Positions 1-14,034 of a DNA stretch of 64,000 nt are shown here, one piece after another. Both the position numbers and the translations under genes were made by a program. Source of the stretch: Streptomyces anulatus (GTDB taxonomy: Bacteria; Actinomycetota; Actinomycetes; Streptomycetales; Streptomycetaceae); assembly GCF_014650675.1 (NCBI RefSeq), contig NZ_BMVK01000021.1, forward strand, positions 1 to 64,000, written 5' to 3'. Every line of letters begins with the position of its first letter. Position 1 is the first letter of the stretch. The notes under the pieces are model-generated. The model was not told the DNA's origin. It saw only the letters and a list, made by a program, of their open reading frames with translations, and did not search any database.

Positions 1-33
1 GGACCCTGTGGGAGAGTAGGACGCCGCCGAACA
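1..33 (+). rRNA. rrf: 5S ribosomal RNA, 3' end only
   Basis: The first bases match the conserved 3' end of actinobacterial 5S rRNA (GGGAGAGTAGGACGCCGCCG). The rest of the rrn operon lies upstream of the window. A strong hairpin follows within about 12 bases, as expected at the end of an rRNA operon. The exact 3' base is uncertain by one or two positions. Confidence 0.9.
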
Positions 34-44
34 ATTTTTCCGGG

Positions 45-74
45 AAAGCCCCGCACCTATGGTGCGGGGCTTTT
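45..74 (+). terminator. Intrinsic terminator of the rRNA operon
   Basis: The sequence aaagccccgcacc, a three-base loop (tat), then ggtgcggggcttt forms a 13-bp perfect stem, followed by one further T. It lies directly after the 5S rRNA end. Confidence 0.9.
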
Positions 75-229
75 CTGCGTTCCAGGACCGATCAGCGGCC
101 AGGCGCCTGCGCCACCCGTGTCACCGAGCCACCTGCGTGACCCGTGACCTGCGCGAACGAGGGGTGCCCGAGAGCCGCGACTCCGGCCGGCCGGGATTAT
201 GAGCATCCCCGGATCCCGTGTATGGTTTA

Positions 230-253
230 CCTCGTTGCCACAGCGCAACGAGG
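230..253 (+). other. Inverted repeat abutting the tRNA 5' end
   Basis: cctcgttgc (230-238) and gcaacgagg (245-253) form a 9-bp perfect stem with a 6-base loop. The last base of the 3' arm is the first G of the tRNA. It may be a precursor-tRNA leader hairpin or part of the promoter. A possible -10 (TATGGT, 221-226) lies just upstream. Confidence 0.5.
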
Positions 254-325
254 CCCCAATAGCTCAGTCGGTAGAGCGTCTCCATGGTAAGGAGAAGGTC
301 TGCGGTTCGATTCCGCATTGGGGCT
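253..325 (+). tRNA. tRNA-Thr (anticodon GGT)
   Basis: A cloverleaf can be drawn by eye. The acceptor stem is GCCCCAA with TTGGGGC, the D arm contains AGCTCAGTCGGTAGAGC, the anticodon stem is TCTCC/GGAGA around loop ATGGTAA (anticodon GGT), and the T arm contains GGTTCGATTCC. The length is 73 nt with discriminator U. CCA is not encoded. It follows the rRNA operon and is closed by its own terminator. Confidence 0.93.
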
Positions 326-334
326 CAGAGAATA

Positions 335-369
335 GCGAAAGGCCCCCGCCACTGGCGGGGGCCTTTCGC
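335..369. terminator. Bidirectional terminator between tRNA-Thr and osaC
   Basis: Arms 335-350 and 354-369 are perfectly complementary (16 bp, loop act). The element sits between two convergent genes. It contains a GAAAGGCCCCC / GGGGGCCTTTC core, so it can end transcription from either side. Confidence 0.9.
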
Positions 370-379
370 GTTGAAGGGT

Positions 380-3007
380 TCAGACGAGGGGCGGTTCCGG
401 GACGCGCATGGCCAGGATCGCCATGTCGTCCGAGGCCGGCTCGGCCGCGAAGCGTTCCACGGCCCGCAGAATGCGTGAGGCGACCGCTCCGGCCGTCAGG
501 CCCGTACAGGTCGACAGGACGTCCGCGAGACCGTCGTCGCCCAGCATGCGGCTTCCCTCGCGGCGTTCGGTGACGCCGTCCGTGACGCACAGGAGGACGT
601 CGCCCGGGTTGAGGACGACCTCCTGCTCGTACAGGTCGAGGTCCTCGATCACGCCGAGCAGGGGCTGCGGTTCCGCGGCGGACTCGACCGAGCCGTCCTG
701 GCGCAGGCGCAACGGCAGCGGGTGGCCGGCGCAGACGACCTTCAGCAGGGCGCTGCCGTCCTCCTGGGGCCACAGCTCGCCGTACAGGAGGGTCAGGAAG
801 CGGCTGCGGGCGCCCTCGTCGAGGATCGCCGCGTTGAGGCGCTCCAGGACCGCCGGACCGCCGAAGCCCTCGCGTGCCAGCAGCCGCAGCGCGTGGCGGG
901 CCAGGCCCGTGACGGCCGCGGCCTCGGGCCCCGTACCGCAGACGTCGCCGATGGCGAAGCCGTACGCGCCGTCGCTGATCGGGAAGACGTCGTAGAAGTC
1001 GCCGCCGACCTCGTTGCCCTCGCCCGCGGCGCGGTAGATGACCTCGATCTCGACGTTCGGCACGTCGGGGAGGCCCGGGGGCAGCAGGCTGCGCTGGAGG
1101 GACTGGCTGATCGCCATGCGCTCCGAGTACAGCCGGGCGTTGTCCAGGGCCAGGGCGGCCCGACGGGAGAGGTCCTCGGCCAGTTCCAGGATCTCCTGGC
1201 GGAAGTGGTCGTCCGAGGGCTTCCCGAGCGTCAGCATGCCGATCACGCGGTTCCGGGCGACCAGTGGGAGCACCACCGTCTCGCCGCCGACGGCCTGGGC
1301 CGTGGCGAGGATGGTGCGGGTGGCCGTGCTCATGCTCAGCGGCGCGTCGTGCTGGAGGCTGCGGGCCGAGGTGCTCAGCGCGGCACGGTGACCGGCCTCC
1401 GAAGGGGCGGCCCAGACCCGGGCGCCCGGGGTCGGTACCGGATCCGGCGGGGCGATCTTGGAGAGCAGGGCCTTGAGCCCGTCGATGAGGTCCTCGTCCT
1501 CGTGGAGCACGTAGGAGAGATAGGGCTCGGAGGACTGGTCCGCGATCGTGTAGACGGCGCACCAGGTGGCCAGGGTCGGGACCGTCATCTGGGCCATGAG
1601 CGCCAGGGTCTGGTCCCGGTCGAGCGTGCCGGCCAGCAGGTCGGAGGCCTCGACGAGGAAGGACAGGGAGCCGCGGCGCAGCCGTTCCAGCTCGCCCAGG
1701 CGGGCGGACTCCACGGCCAGCGCGATGCGGTCCGCCGCGAACTGGAGGCGCAGGGCCTCCTCGTTGGTGTAGCGGCCCGCGCCCTCCGCCGCGACGCCGA
1801 GGGAGCCGGTGAGCCGGCCCTCGACCTTCAGCGGGACCGTGACGACCGAGCGCATCCCGGTGTCGGTGAGCAGGGGCACGGCGCCGGGGACGGCGGTGAG
1901 GTCCTCGTGGACGGCCGGCATCCGGGCGGAGCCGTAGCGTCCCGTCCCGGCTTCGACGGGGACCCGGGCGAAGCGCTGGCGGGCCGAGGGGAGGCCCGTC
2001 GTGGCGCGGACCTCCAGCTCCGTCTCGTCGTCCGTGGCGAGCAGGAGGAACGCCGCGTCGGCGTCGAGCATGTCGCGTGCCCGCTCGACCGTCCGCTGGA
2101 GGAGGCCGTCGAGGTCGTCAGGGGCCGGGGAGCCGATGAACACCTCGAACGGGTCCGCGGTGCGGTTGTCGGAGGAGGCGTCGGAGACCGGGGCGCGGAC
2201 GGGGGACTGGAGCACGGCGCGCTCGTCGTCGCGGACGAGGAGACAGACCGTGGAGGGTTCGCCGTCGGTGTCGCGGACCCGCAGGTGCGAGGAGTAGACG
2301 GCGATGGTCCGGCCGTCGGCGCCGCGGATTCCGTAGCTGCCCTCCCAGCGGGAGAGCTGGAGGGCGTCGGCGATGCCGGTGTTGGTCCCGGGGGTGTGCG
2401 GCCAGGCCACGAAGTCGGTGAACTGCTTGCCGGTGACCTGTTCCGCCGTGTGCCCGAAGATGTACGCGGCGTCGTCGTTCCACGCGCTGATCGCGCCGGT
2501 GCTGTCGATCTGCACGACGGCGACCCGGACCCGCTGGTCGGTGACGGGGAGGAGCGAGGTGGGCAGGACGGGGCCCGCCGAGCGGATGCCCACCGGCCGG
2601 TCGGGCAGGTCCAGCTGGAACCAGACGTGCTTACGGGTGGGGGAGTACTCGACGCCCCAGCGGGAGGCCAGCGCGGCGCAGAGCAGCAGACCGCGGCCGT
2701 TCTCGCGGTCGGGGCTGCCGAAGTCGAGGCCGTTGCTCTGGAGCGGGACCTCGCGTTCCGGATAGTGGTCGGCGACCTCGACGCGGACGCCGTCCCCGCT
2801 GCGCAGGCACAGCACGTCGGCCGCCGTTCCCGCGTGCACGACGGCGTTGGTCACGAGCTCACTGGTGAGGACGACGGCGTCGTCGACGACATCGTTGTAG
2901 CCCCACCCCTGGAGCGTGTCCCGGACGAAGGCGCGGGCGGTCGCGACGGAGCGCCCGACCGGTTCGAAGGTGGCGGCCGCGCGCGCGGTGATCACAGCAC
3001 TCCCCAT
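380..3007 (-). CDS. osaC: OsaC-like multidomain regulator: RsbW-type ATPase, PAS, GAF and SpoIIE/PP2C phosphatase
   Basis: A predicted soluble 875-residue signalling protein. Residues about 15-130 form an RsbW-like ATPase (N box SELVTNAVVHAG, G2 motif ENGRGLLL). Residues 160-265 are a PAS domain, about 290-625 hold one or two GAF domains, and about 650-870 are a PP2C/SpoIIE phosphatase (GGDFYDVF, GDVCGTGPEA, CVTDGVTE, DDMAILAM). It therefore carries both a kinase-like and a phosphatase module of the anti-sigma partner-switching system. In S. coelicolor, OsaC modulates SigB after osmotic shock (established from memory). It is divergent from osaA across 343 bp. The ATG at 3007 was chosen because it is the first Met before the ATPase; its ribosome-binding site is weak (GGGGAAG, distant). 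The family name is secure; osaC rests on synteny and domain order. Confidence 0.85.
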   Translation of the reverse strand: MGSAVITARAAATFEPVGRSVATARAFVRDTLQGWGYNDVVDDAVVLTSELVTNAVVHAGTAADVLCLRSGDGVRVEVADHYPEREVPLQSNGLDFGSPDRENGRGLLLCAALASRWGVEYSPTRKHVWFQLDLPDRPVGIRSAGPVLPTSLLPVTDQRVRVAVVQIDSTGAISAWNDDAAYIFGHTAEQVTGKQFTDFVAWPHTPGTNTGIADALQLSRWEGSYGIRGADGRTIAVYSSHLRVRDTDGEPSTVCLLVRDDERAVLQSPVRAPVSDASSDNRTADPFEVFIGSPAPDDLDGLLQRTVERARDMLDADAAFLLLATDDETELEVRATTGLPSARQRFARVPVEAGTGRYGSARMPAVHEDLTAVPGAVPLLTDTGMRSVVTVPLKVEGRLTGSLGVAAEGAGRYTNEEALRLQFAADRIALAVESARLGELERLRRGSLSFLVEASDLLAGTLDRDQTLALMAQMTVPTLATWCAVYTIADQSSEPYLSYVLHEDEDLIDGLKALLSKIAPPDPVPTPGARVWAAPSEAGHRAALSTSARSLQHDAPLSMSTATRTILATAQAVGGETVVLPLVARNRVIGMLTLGKPSDDHFRQEILELAEDLSRRAALALDNARLYSERMAISQSLQRSLLPPGLPDVPNVEIEVIYRAAGEGNEVGGDFYDVFPISDGAYGFAIGDVCGTGPEAAAVTGLARHALRLLAREGFGGPAVLERLNAAILDEGARSRFLTLLYGELWPQEDGSALLKVVCAGHPLPLRLRQDGSVESAAEPQPLLGVIEDLDLYEQEVVLNPGDVLLCVTDGVTERREGSRMLGDDGLADVLSTCTGLTAGAVASRILRAVERFAAEPASDDMAILAMRVPEPPLV

Positions 3008-3179
3008 ATGGTGTCTCGTCGCTTCCCCGAGTCCTGTGCCCGTTTATCGCCGCTTCGATTCGCTTGCCAGGCTAGACGTTCGTCGAGGGTGTCGGTTACA
3101 CGAGGGCCGAGTTCGGGACAGAACGGTCCGGCAGTGGTGCGCGGGCGCACAAGTATGGACTCCCGGTGCAAGGGATGGG

Positions 3180-3233
3180 GGGCAACCGGGACAGGTTGCC
3201 CGCCGACCTGTCCCGGCCTGGTACGTTGCAACG
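3180..3233. promoter_or_regulatory. Nested inverted repeats in the osaC-osaA intergenic region
   Basis: Three perfect repeats sit in 54 bp. gggcaacc/ggttgccc (3180-3187 with 3194-3201, 6-base loop) and ccgggacaggt/acctgtcccgg (3186-3196 with 3206-3216, 9-base loop) share bases, so only one hairpin can form at a time. The palindrome cgttgcaacg (3224-3233) follows. They lie about 120 bases upstream of the osaA start. They could be operators or an RNA switch; the rest of 3008-3350 shows no gene. Confidence 0.6.
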
Positions 3234-3350
3234 ATTTGACGTCCGCCCGGTCGCCCGTTGACGGTGTGCTGTGGCGGTGAGCCAAAGTGGAACTGGGCAA
3301 GCTTCCGGATAGGCCCGAGTGAAACGGTCAACCCCTGCGGGAGGGACACG

Positions 3351-8864
<5,514 letters not shown>

Positions 8865-9108
8865 TCGAGAATTGAACGAACGAGCGTAATTTGTTGACCG
8901 ACTGTGCTCGAACGGGTGTGAACGCGCTGTATCCGGGGAACCTTCTGGTCTCCCACCGCGTTTGCGGTATGTGCACAGTGACATCGCGGTGACAGGGTGT
9001 GGTGACGGGCGGGGTGCGGCTACCATGACCGGCACAAGGATGGACGGCGTAAGGGAGTCGTCCCCTGGGGCGGCACCCGGTGCATTTCCGGGGCGAGGAG
9101 GACGGGCC

Positions 9109-9792
9109 ATGGTGCAGAAGGCCAAGATCCTCCTGGTCGATGACCGGCCGGAGAATCTGCTGGCGCTGGAGGCCATCCTCTCTGCGCTCGATCAGACACT
9201 GGTCCGGGCATCGTCAGGGGAGGAGGCGCTCAAAGCGCTGCTCACGGACGACTTCGCGGTCATTCTGCTGGACGTCCAGATGCCGGGCATGGACGGTTTC
9301 GAGACTGCCGCGCACATCAAGCGGCGGGAGCGGACCCGGGACATCCCGATCATCTTCCTCACCGCGATCAACCACGGTCCGCACCACACCTTCCGCGGTT
9401 ACGCGGCCGGTGCGGTGGACTACATCTCGAAGCCGTTCGACCCGTGGGTGCTGCGGGCCAAGGTCTCGGTCTTCGTCGAGCTGTACATGAAGAACTGCAA
9501 GCTCCGCGAGCAGGCCGCGCTGCTGCGACTCCAGTTGGAGGGCGACGGCCACGCGGGCGGCGAGCACGAGAAGGAGCCGGCCGGACTGCTGGCCGAACTC
9601 TCCGCGCGGCTCGCGGCGGTCGAGGAGCAGGCCGAAGCGCTCTCCAAGCAGCTCGACGACGAATCCGCGGACGCCGCTGCGGTAGCCACCGCCGCCCACC
9701 TCGAACGCAAGCTGACCGGCCTGCGCCGCGCGCTCGACGCGCTGGAGCCGGGCACCGGCGGGGGTACGGGCGTGCTGCCCGCACAGAGCTGA
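9109..9792 (+). CDS. osaB: OsaB-like response regulator with C-terminal coiled coil, no DNA-binding domain
   Basis: A 227-residue protein. Residues 5-125 are a receiver domain: acidic pocket (LVDDRPEN), phospho-acceptor Asp55 in LLDVQMPGMDG, conserved Lys in SKPFD. The remainder (about 130-220) is Glu/Ala/Leu-rich coiled coil with no helix-turn-helix, so output is probably by protein contact. ATG 9109 was chosen for GAGGAGG eight bases upstream. It follows osaA after 244 bp, long enough for its own promoter. In S. coelicolor, OsaB is needed for growth and development under osmotic stress (established, recalled). Confidence 0.88.
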   Translation: MVQKAKILLVDDRPENLLALEAILSALDQTLVRASSGEEALKALLTDDFAVILLDVQMPGMDGFETAAHIKRRERTRDIPIIFLTAINHGPHHTFRGYAAGAVDYISKPFDPWVLRAKVSVFVELYMKNCKLREQAALLRLQLEGDGHAGGEHEKEPAGLLAELSARLAAVEEQAEALSKQLDDESADAAAVATAAHLERKLTGLRRALDALEPGTGGGTGVLPAQS

Positions 9793-9932
9793 CGCCTCCC
9801 GCCCCTCCGGCTCGGCCCGCGCCGGCCGCCGCCGTGAGGCGACGTCAGTTCCCGGCCCGTCGAAGGCGACACGGTCGGGTGAACCAGTAGGCGAACGTGT
9901 TCACGGGCGACGACAGCGGTAACCTCGGCACC

Positions 9933-12755
9933 ATGGCCTCACGTACGTCCGGCAAGGGTTCCCAGGGCACGGCGGGCACCGCGAAGCGCGTCGGCCGTAC
10001 CTCGGGCCCGGCGAAGAAAGCCGCGCCCGCCAAGAAGACCGCGCCCAAGAAGTCGGCTGCTCCCGCGAAGAAGGCTCCCGCGAAGAAGGCGGTGGCCAAG
10101 AAGCCCGCGCCCAAACCCGCACCGTCACCCACCGGGGGCGTCTACCGGCTGGTGCGGGCGGTCTGGCTCGGGGCGGCGCACGGTGTCGGCGCGCTGTTCC
10201 GCTCGATAGGGCGCGGGGCCAAGGGACTTGACCCCGCCCACCGCAAGGACGGGCTCGCGCTGCTGCTGCTCGGCCTGGCGCTGATCGTCGCCGCGGGCAC
10301 CTGGTCCAACCTCCAGGGACCGGTCGGCGACCTGGTCGAGATGCTGGTGACCGGGGCCTTCGGCCGGCTCGACCTGCTCGCGCCGATACTGCTGGGCGCC
10401 ATGGCGGTGCGGCTGATCCTGTACCCGGAGCGGCCCGATGCCAACGGCCGCATCGTCATCGGGCTGTCCGCCCTGGTCATCGGAGTCCTCGGCCAGGTCC
10501 ACATCGCCTGCGGCTCGCCGGGCCGGGACGATGGCACCGAGGCGATGCAGGACGCGGGCGGGCTGATCGGCTGGGCCACCTCCAAGCCGCTGATCTTCAT
10601 GATGGGCGAGGTCCTCGCCGTACCGCTGCTGGTGCTGCTGACCGTCTTCGGGCTCCTCGTCGTCACCGCCACCCCGGTCAACGCCATTCCGCAGCGGCTG
10701 CGTCAGTTCGGCGTCCGCCTCGGCATCGTGGAACCGGAGCCCGAGACCGGCGACGGGTACGAGGACGACGACGAGCGCTACGACGAACAGTGGCGCGAGG
10801 CGTTGCCCGAGCGGACCCGCCGACGCGGCGCGCGGCGTACCGACGCGGACCCGGTCTACGACCACGACCAGGCCGAGGCGGAAGCGCTCACCAAGCGCAG
10901 GAGGCCCCGCAGGCCCTCCGCGCAGCCCGCGATGAACCGGCCGCTGGACGCGGTGGACGTCGCCGCGGCCGCTGCCGCCGCGCTCGACGGGGCCGTGCTC
11001 AACGGCATGCCGCCCTCGCCGATCGTCGCCGACCTGACCCAGGGCGTCTCCGTGGACCGGGAGCGCACCGGGACGCCCGTGCCCGGGGCCCGGGAGGCCG
11101 AGCGGGACGGTGCGGGGACGTCCGGGACGGGGCGCCGGGCGGACCGGTCCGACGACGCCGACGACGCGACCGGCGGTGACACCTCCGGCCGGTCCGGCGC
11201 CGTTCCCGACCTGACGAAGCCCGCACCGGAGCGTTCCGAGGGCCTGCCCGCCCGCGCCGAGCAGCTCCAGCTGTCCGGCGACATCACGTACTCGCTGCCC
11301 TCGCTCGACCTGCTGGAACGCGGCGGACCGGGCAAGACCCGCAGCGCCGCCAACGACGTGGTCGTCGCCTCGCTGACCAACGTCTTCTCCGAGTTCAAGG
11401 TCGACGCCGCGGTCACCGGCTTCACCCGGGGCCCGACCGTCACCCGCTACGAGATCGAGCTCGGCCCCGCCGTGAAGGTCGAGAAGATCACGGCACTGGC
11501 CAAGAACATCGCGTACGCCGTGGCGAGCCCGGACGTGCGGATCATCTCGCCGATCCCCGGCAAGTCCGCCGTCGGCATCGAGATCCCCAACTCCGACCGC
11601 GAGATGGTCAACCTCGGGGATGTGCTGCGCCTCGCGGACGCCGCCGAGGACGACCACCCGATGCTCGTGGCGCTCGGCAAGAACGTCGAGGGCGGCTACG
11701 AGATGGCCAACCTCGCCAAGATGCCGCACGTCCTGGTCGCCGGCGCCACCGGTTCCGGCAAGTCCTCCTGCATCAACTGCCTGATCACCTCGATCATGGT
11801 GCGGGCCACCCCGGACGACGTGCGGATGGTCCTCGTCGACCCCAAGCGCGTCGAGCTGACCGCGTACGAGGGCATCCCCCACCTCATCACCCCGATCATC
11901 ACCAACCCCAAGAAGGCCGCCGAGGCGCTCCAGTGGGTCGTGCGGGAGATGGACCTGCGCTACGACGACCTCGCCAACTTCGGCTACCGGCACATCGACG
12001 ACTTCAACCACGCGGTGCGCAACGGCAAGTGCAAGGCGCCCGAGGGCAGCGAACGGGAGCTGTCCCCCTACCCGTACCTGCTGGTGATCGTCGACGAGCT
12101 GGCCGACCTGATGATGGTGGCCCCGCGCGACGTCGAGGACTCGATCGTCCGCATCACCCAGCTGGCCCGCGCGGCCGGCATCCACCTGGTGCTCGCCACC
12201 CAGCGACCCTCGGTCGACGTGGTGACCGGCCTGATCAAGGCCAACGTGCCCTCCCGGCTCGCCTTCGCCACCTCCTCCCTCGCCGACAGCCGGGTCATCC
12301 TCGACCAGCCCGGCGCCGAGAAGCTCATCGGCAAGGGCGACGGGCTCTTCCTCCCGATGGGCGCCAACAAACCCACCCGTATGCAGGGAGCGTTCGTCAC
12401 CGAGGACGAGGTCGCCGCCGTCGTCCAGCACTGCAAGGACCAGATGGCCCCGGTCTTCCGGGACGACGTCGTGGTGGGAACGAAACAGAAGAAGGAGATC
12501 GACGAGGACATCGGCGACGACCTGGACCTGCTCTGCCAGGCCGCCGAACTGGTCGTCTCCACCCAGTTCGGATCGACCTCGATGCTCCAGCGCAAGCTCC
12601 GGGTCGGCTTCGCGAAGGCGGGCCGGCTGATGGACCTGATGGAGTCCCGCAACATCGTCGGACCCAGCGAGGGCTCCAAGGCGCGCGACGTCATGGTGAA
12701 GCCTGACGAGCTCGACGGGGTGTTGGCCGTCATCCGCGGGGAATCCGCTCCGTAA
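9933..12755 (+). CDS. ftsK: FtsK/SpoIIIE-family DNA translocase
   Basis: A septum-located DNA pump of 940 residues. Residues 1-70 are Lys/Ala/Pro-rich. About four membrane segments follow (around 100-260, for example LALLLLGLALIVAAGTW and PLLVLLTVFGLLVVTA), then a disordered acidic linker, the alpha/beta motor with Walker A (VAGATGSGKSS) and Walker B (LLVIVDELADLMM), and a C-terminal gamma domain that reads polar DNA motifs (residues about 875-940). Length is typical of actinobacterial FtsK. ATG 9933 is preferred over an upstream GTG at 9897, because a -10-like ggtaac lies just before it, suggesting a short or absent leader. Confidence 0.95.
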   Translation: MASRTSGKGSQGTAGTAKRVGRTSGPAKKAAPAKKTAPKKSAAPAKKAPAKKAVAKKPAPKPAPSPTGGVYRLVRAVWLGAAHGVGALFRSIGRGAKGLDPAHRKDGLALLLLGLALIVAAGTWSNLQGPVGDLVEMLVTGAFGRLDLLAPILLGAMAVRLILYPERPDANGRIVIGLSALVIGVLGQVHIACGSPGRDDGTEAMQDAGGLIGWATSKPLIFMMGEVLAVPLLVLLTVFGLLVVTATPVNAIPQRLRQFGVRLGIVEPEPETGDGYEDDDERYDEQWREALPERTRRRGARRTDADPVYDHDQAEAEALTKRRRPRRPSAQPAMNRPLDAVDVAAAAAAALDGAVLNGMPPSPIVADLTQGVSVDRERTGTPVPGAREAERDGAGTSGTGRRADRSDDADDATGGDTSGRSGAVPDLTKPAPERSEGLPARAEQLQLSGDITYSLPSLDLLERGGPGKTRSAANDVVVASLTNVFSEFKVDAAVTGFTRGPTVTRYEIELGPAVKVEKITALAKNIAYAVASPDVRIISPIPGKSAVGIEIPNSDREMVNLGDVLRLADAAEDDHPMLVALGKNVEGGYEMANLAKMPHVLVAGATGSGKSSCINCLITSIMVRATPDDVRMVLVDPKRVELTAYEGIPHLITPIITNPKKAAEALQWVVREMDLRYDDLANFGYRHIDDFNHAVRNGKCKAPEGSERELSPYPYLLVIVDELADLMMVAPRDVEDSIVRITQLARAAGIHLVLATQRPSVDVVTGLIKANVPSRLAFATSSLADSRVILDQPGAEKLIGKGDGLFLPMGANKPTRMQGAFVTEDEVAAVVQHCKDQMAPVFRDDVVVGTKQKKEIDEDIGDDLDLLCQAAELVVSTQFGSTSMLQRKLRVGFAKAGRLMDLMESRNIVGPSEGSKARDVMVKPDELDGVLAVIRGESAP

Positions 12756-13058
12756 AGGTTTTGTGGGCAACCGTTTCGTACGGTCGTACGTCCAGTTGAA
12801 GGGAGGGACGGAACCGTGCTCCTCCCCGCAGCTCGCTCCGTCGTCACCTCACCCGTACTCCCACCCCGTTCGGCCCACTACAGGTTGACCAGTCCTCGAT
12901 CGGGGCTGTGCTCCGTCCCCGCTCCGCCCCGGAGCCGGCGGCGGGGCCGTCCGGCGAACCCGATGGCGTACAAAGTCGTCCCTCCCGGTTGCCCCTCCCT
13001 TTCGTACCCCCCCTAGACTGAACATCCAGCAGGTGGCTCACGCTCGAAAGGCGCCCCC
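12756..13058. other. Intergenic region between ftsK and the RodZ-like gene
   Basis: About 300 bp without a convincing gene. A -10-like tagact lies at 13013-13018, 41 bases before the next start, and is a plausible promoter element. A ribosome-binding-site-like gggaggga at about 12800 precedes a short GTG reading frame of low-complexity Pro/Arg composition, which I do not accept as a gene. Confidence 0.4.
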
Positions 13059-13859
13059 GTGTCCATCGGCAACTCCCCCGAAGACGACCGGCCTTCGATC
13101 GGTCGTGCCCTTCAGCAGGCTCGTATCGCCGCAGCTCTGACGGTCGAGGAAGTCAGCAGCTCCACCCGGGTGCGCATCCCCATCGTGCACGCGATCGAGC
13201 AGGACGACTTCTCCCGCTGCGGCGGCGACGTCTACGCCCGCGGCCACATCCGCACGCTCGCCCGTGCCGTCGGCCTCGATCCGGAACCGCTGGTCGAGGA
13301 GTACGACGCCGATCACGGCGGCCGTCCCGCACCGACCCCCGCGGCTCCGCTCTTCGAAGCGGAACGCATCCGCTCCGAACCGCGACGGCCCAACTGGACC
13401 GCCGCGATGGTCGCGGCCATCGTCGCCGTCATCGGGTTCGTCGGCTTCACGCTCTTCAGCGGCGAGGACGAACCCTCGAACACCGCGCAGATCGCGGAGG
13501 GCTCCAAGCCCGACAAGACCGCGGCCAAGCCCACCGCCACCAAGCCCTCCGACCCCAAGCCCGTGCCCTCCGAGAGCGCCATCGCCGCCGCCCCCCGGGA
13601 CAAGGTGACGGTCAAGCTCAGCGCGGACCGGGGCAAGAGCTGGATCTCGGCCAAGGACCACAACGGACGGCTGCTCTTCGACGGGCTGCTGCTCCAGGGC
13701 GAGTCCAAGACCTTCCAGGACAAGGAGCGCATCGACCTCGTCCTCGGCGACGCCGGGGCGATCGAACTCTTCGTCAACGGCAAGCAGGTCGAGGACCGCT
13801 TCGGTCCGGGCCAGGTCGAACGGCTTTCCTACACCAAGGGCGACCCCGAGGCCGGCTGA
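13059..13859 (+). CDS. RodZ-like membrane protein: N-terminal helix-turn-helix, one TM, C-terminal DUF4115 domain
   Basis: A 266-residue protein. Residues about 10-80 are a Xre-like HTH of the RodZ type (GRALQQARIAAALTVEEVSSSTRVRIPIV... with VYARGHIRTLAR). A single membrane segment lies at about 108-130 (MVAAIVAVIGFVGFTLF). A Lys/Pro/Thr-rich linker leads to a beta-rich C-terminal domain (SADRGKSWISAKD...LFDGLLLQGESKTF) typical of DUF4115. In rods RodZ couples MreB to the wall; in Streptomyces its role is less clear. The GTG at 13059 starts the HTH region. It lies between ftsK and rimO, an arrangement common in actinobacteria. Confidence 0.85.
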   Translation: MSIGNSPEDDRPSIGRALQQARIAAALTVEEVSSSTRVRIPIVHAIEQDDFSRCGGDVYARGHIRTLARAVGLDPEPLVEEYDADHGGRPAPTPAAPLFEAERIRSEPRRPNWTAAMVAAIVAVIGFVGFTLFSGEDEPSNTAQIAEGSKPDKTAAKPTATKPSDPKPVPSESAIAAAPRDKVTVKLSADRGKSWISAKDHNGRLLFDGLLLQGESKTFQDKERIDLVLGDAGAIELFVNGKQVEDRFGPGQVERLSYTKGDPEAG

Positions 13860-14034
13860 TCCGCCGCACCTCCGTTTCCACGCACGTCCCGACGGGCGTC
13901 CGGCCTCGCGCCGGGCGCCCGTCGGCGTTCCCCGGCCCGGACTCTGTTACTCCCCGTAGCGGGGAAGGGGCGGTGGCAGGGGCAGGCAACCCTGCACGGC
14001 AGGGGGGCCGCCGGAACAAAGTAGTCTTGAGTCC

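Noticed and set aside
253..325. tRNA-Thr as an integration site
   Set aside because: No integrase gene or repeated tRNA 3' end was seen nearby, and the flanking genes are core genes.
12816..13016. Short GTG frame with a good ribosome-binding site between ftsK and the RodZ-like gene
   Set aside because: Composition is Pro/Arg-rich, no family is recognised and the codon third-position pattern is not gene-like.
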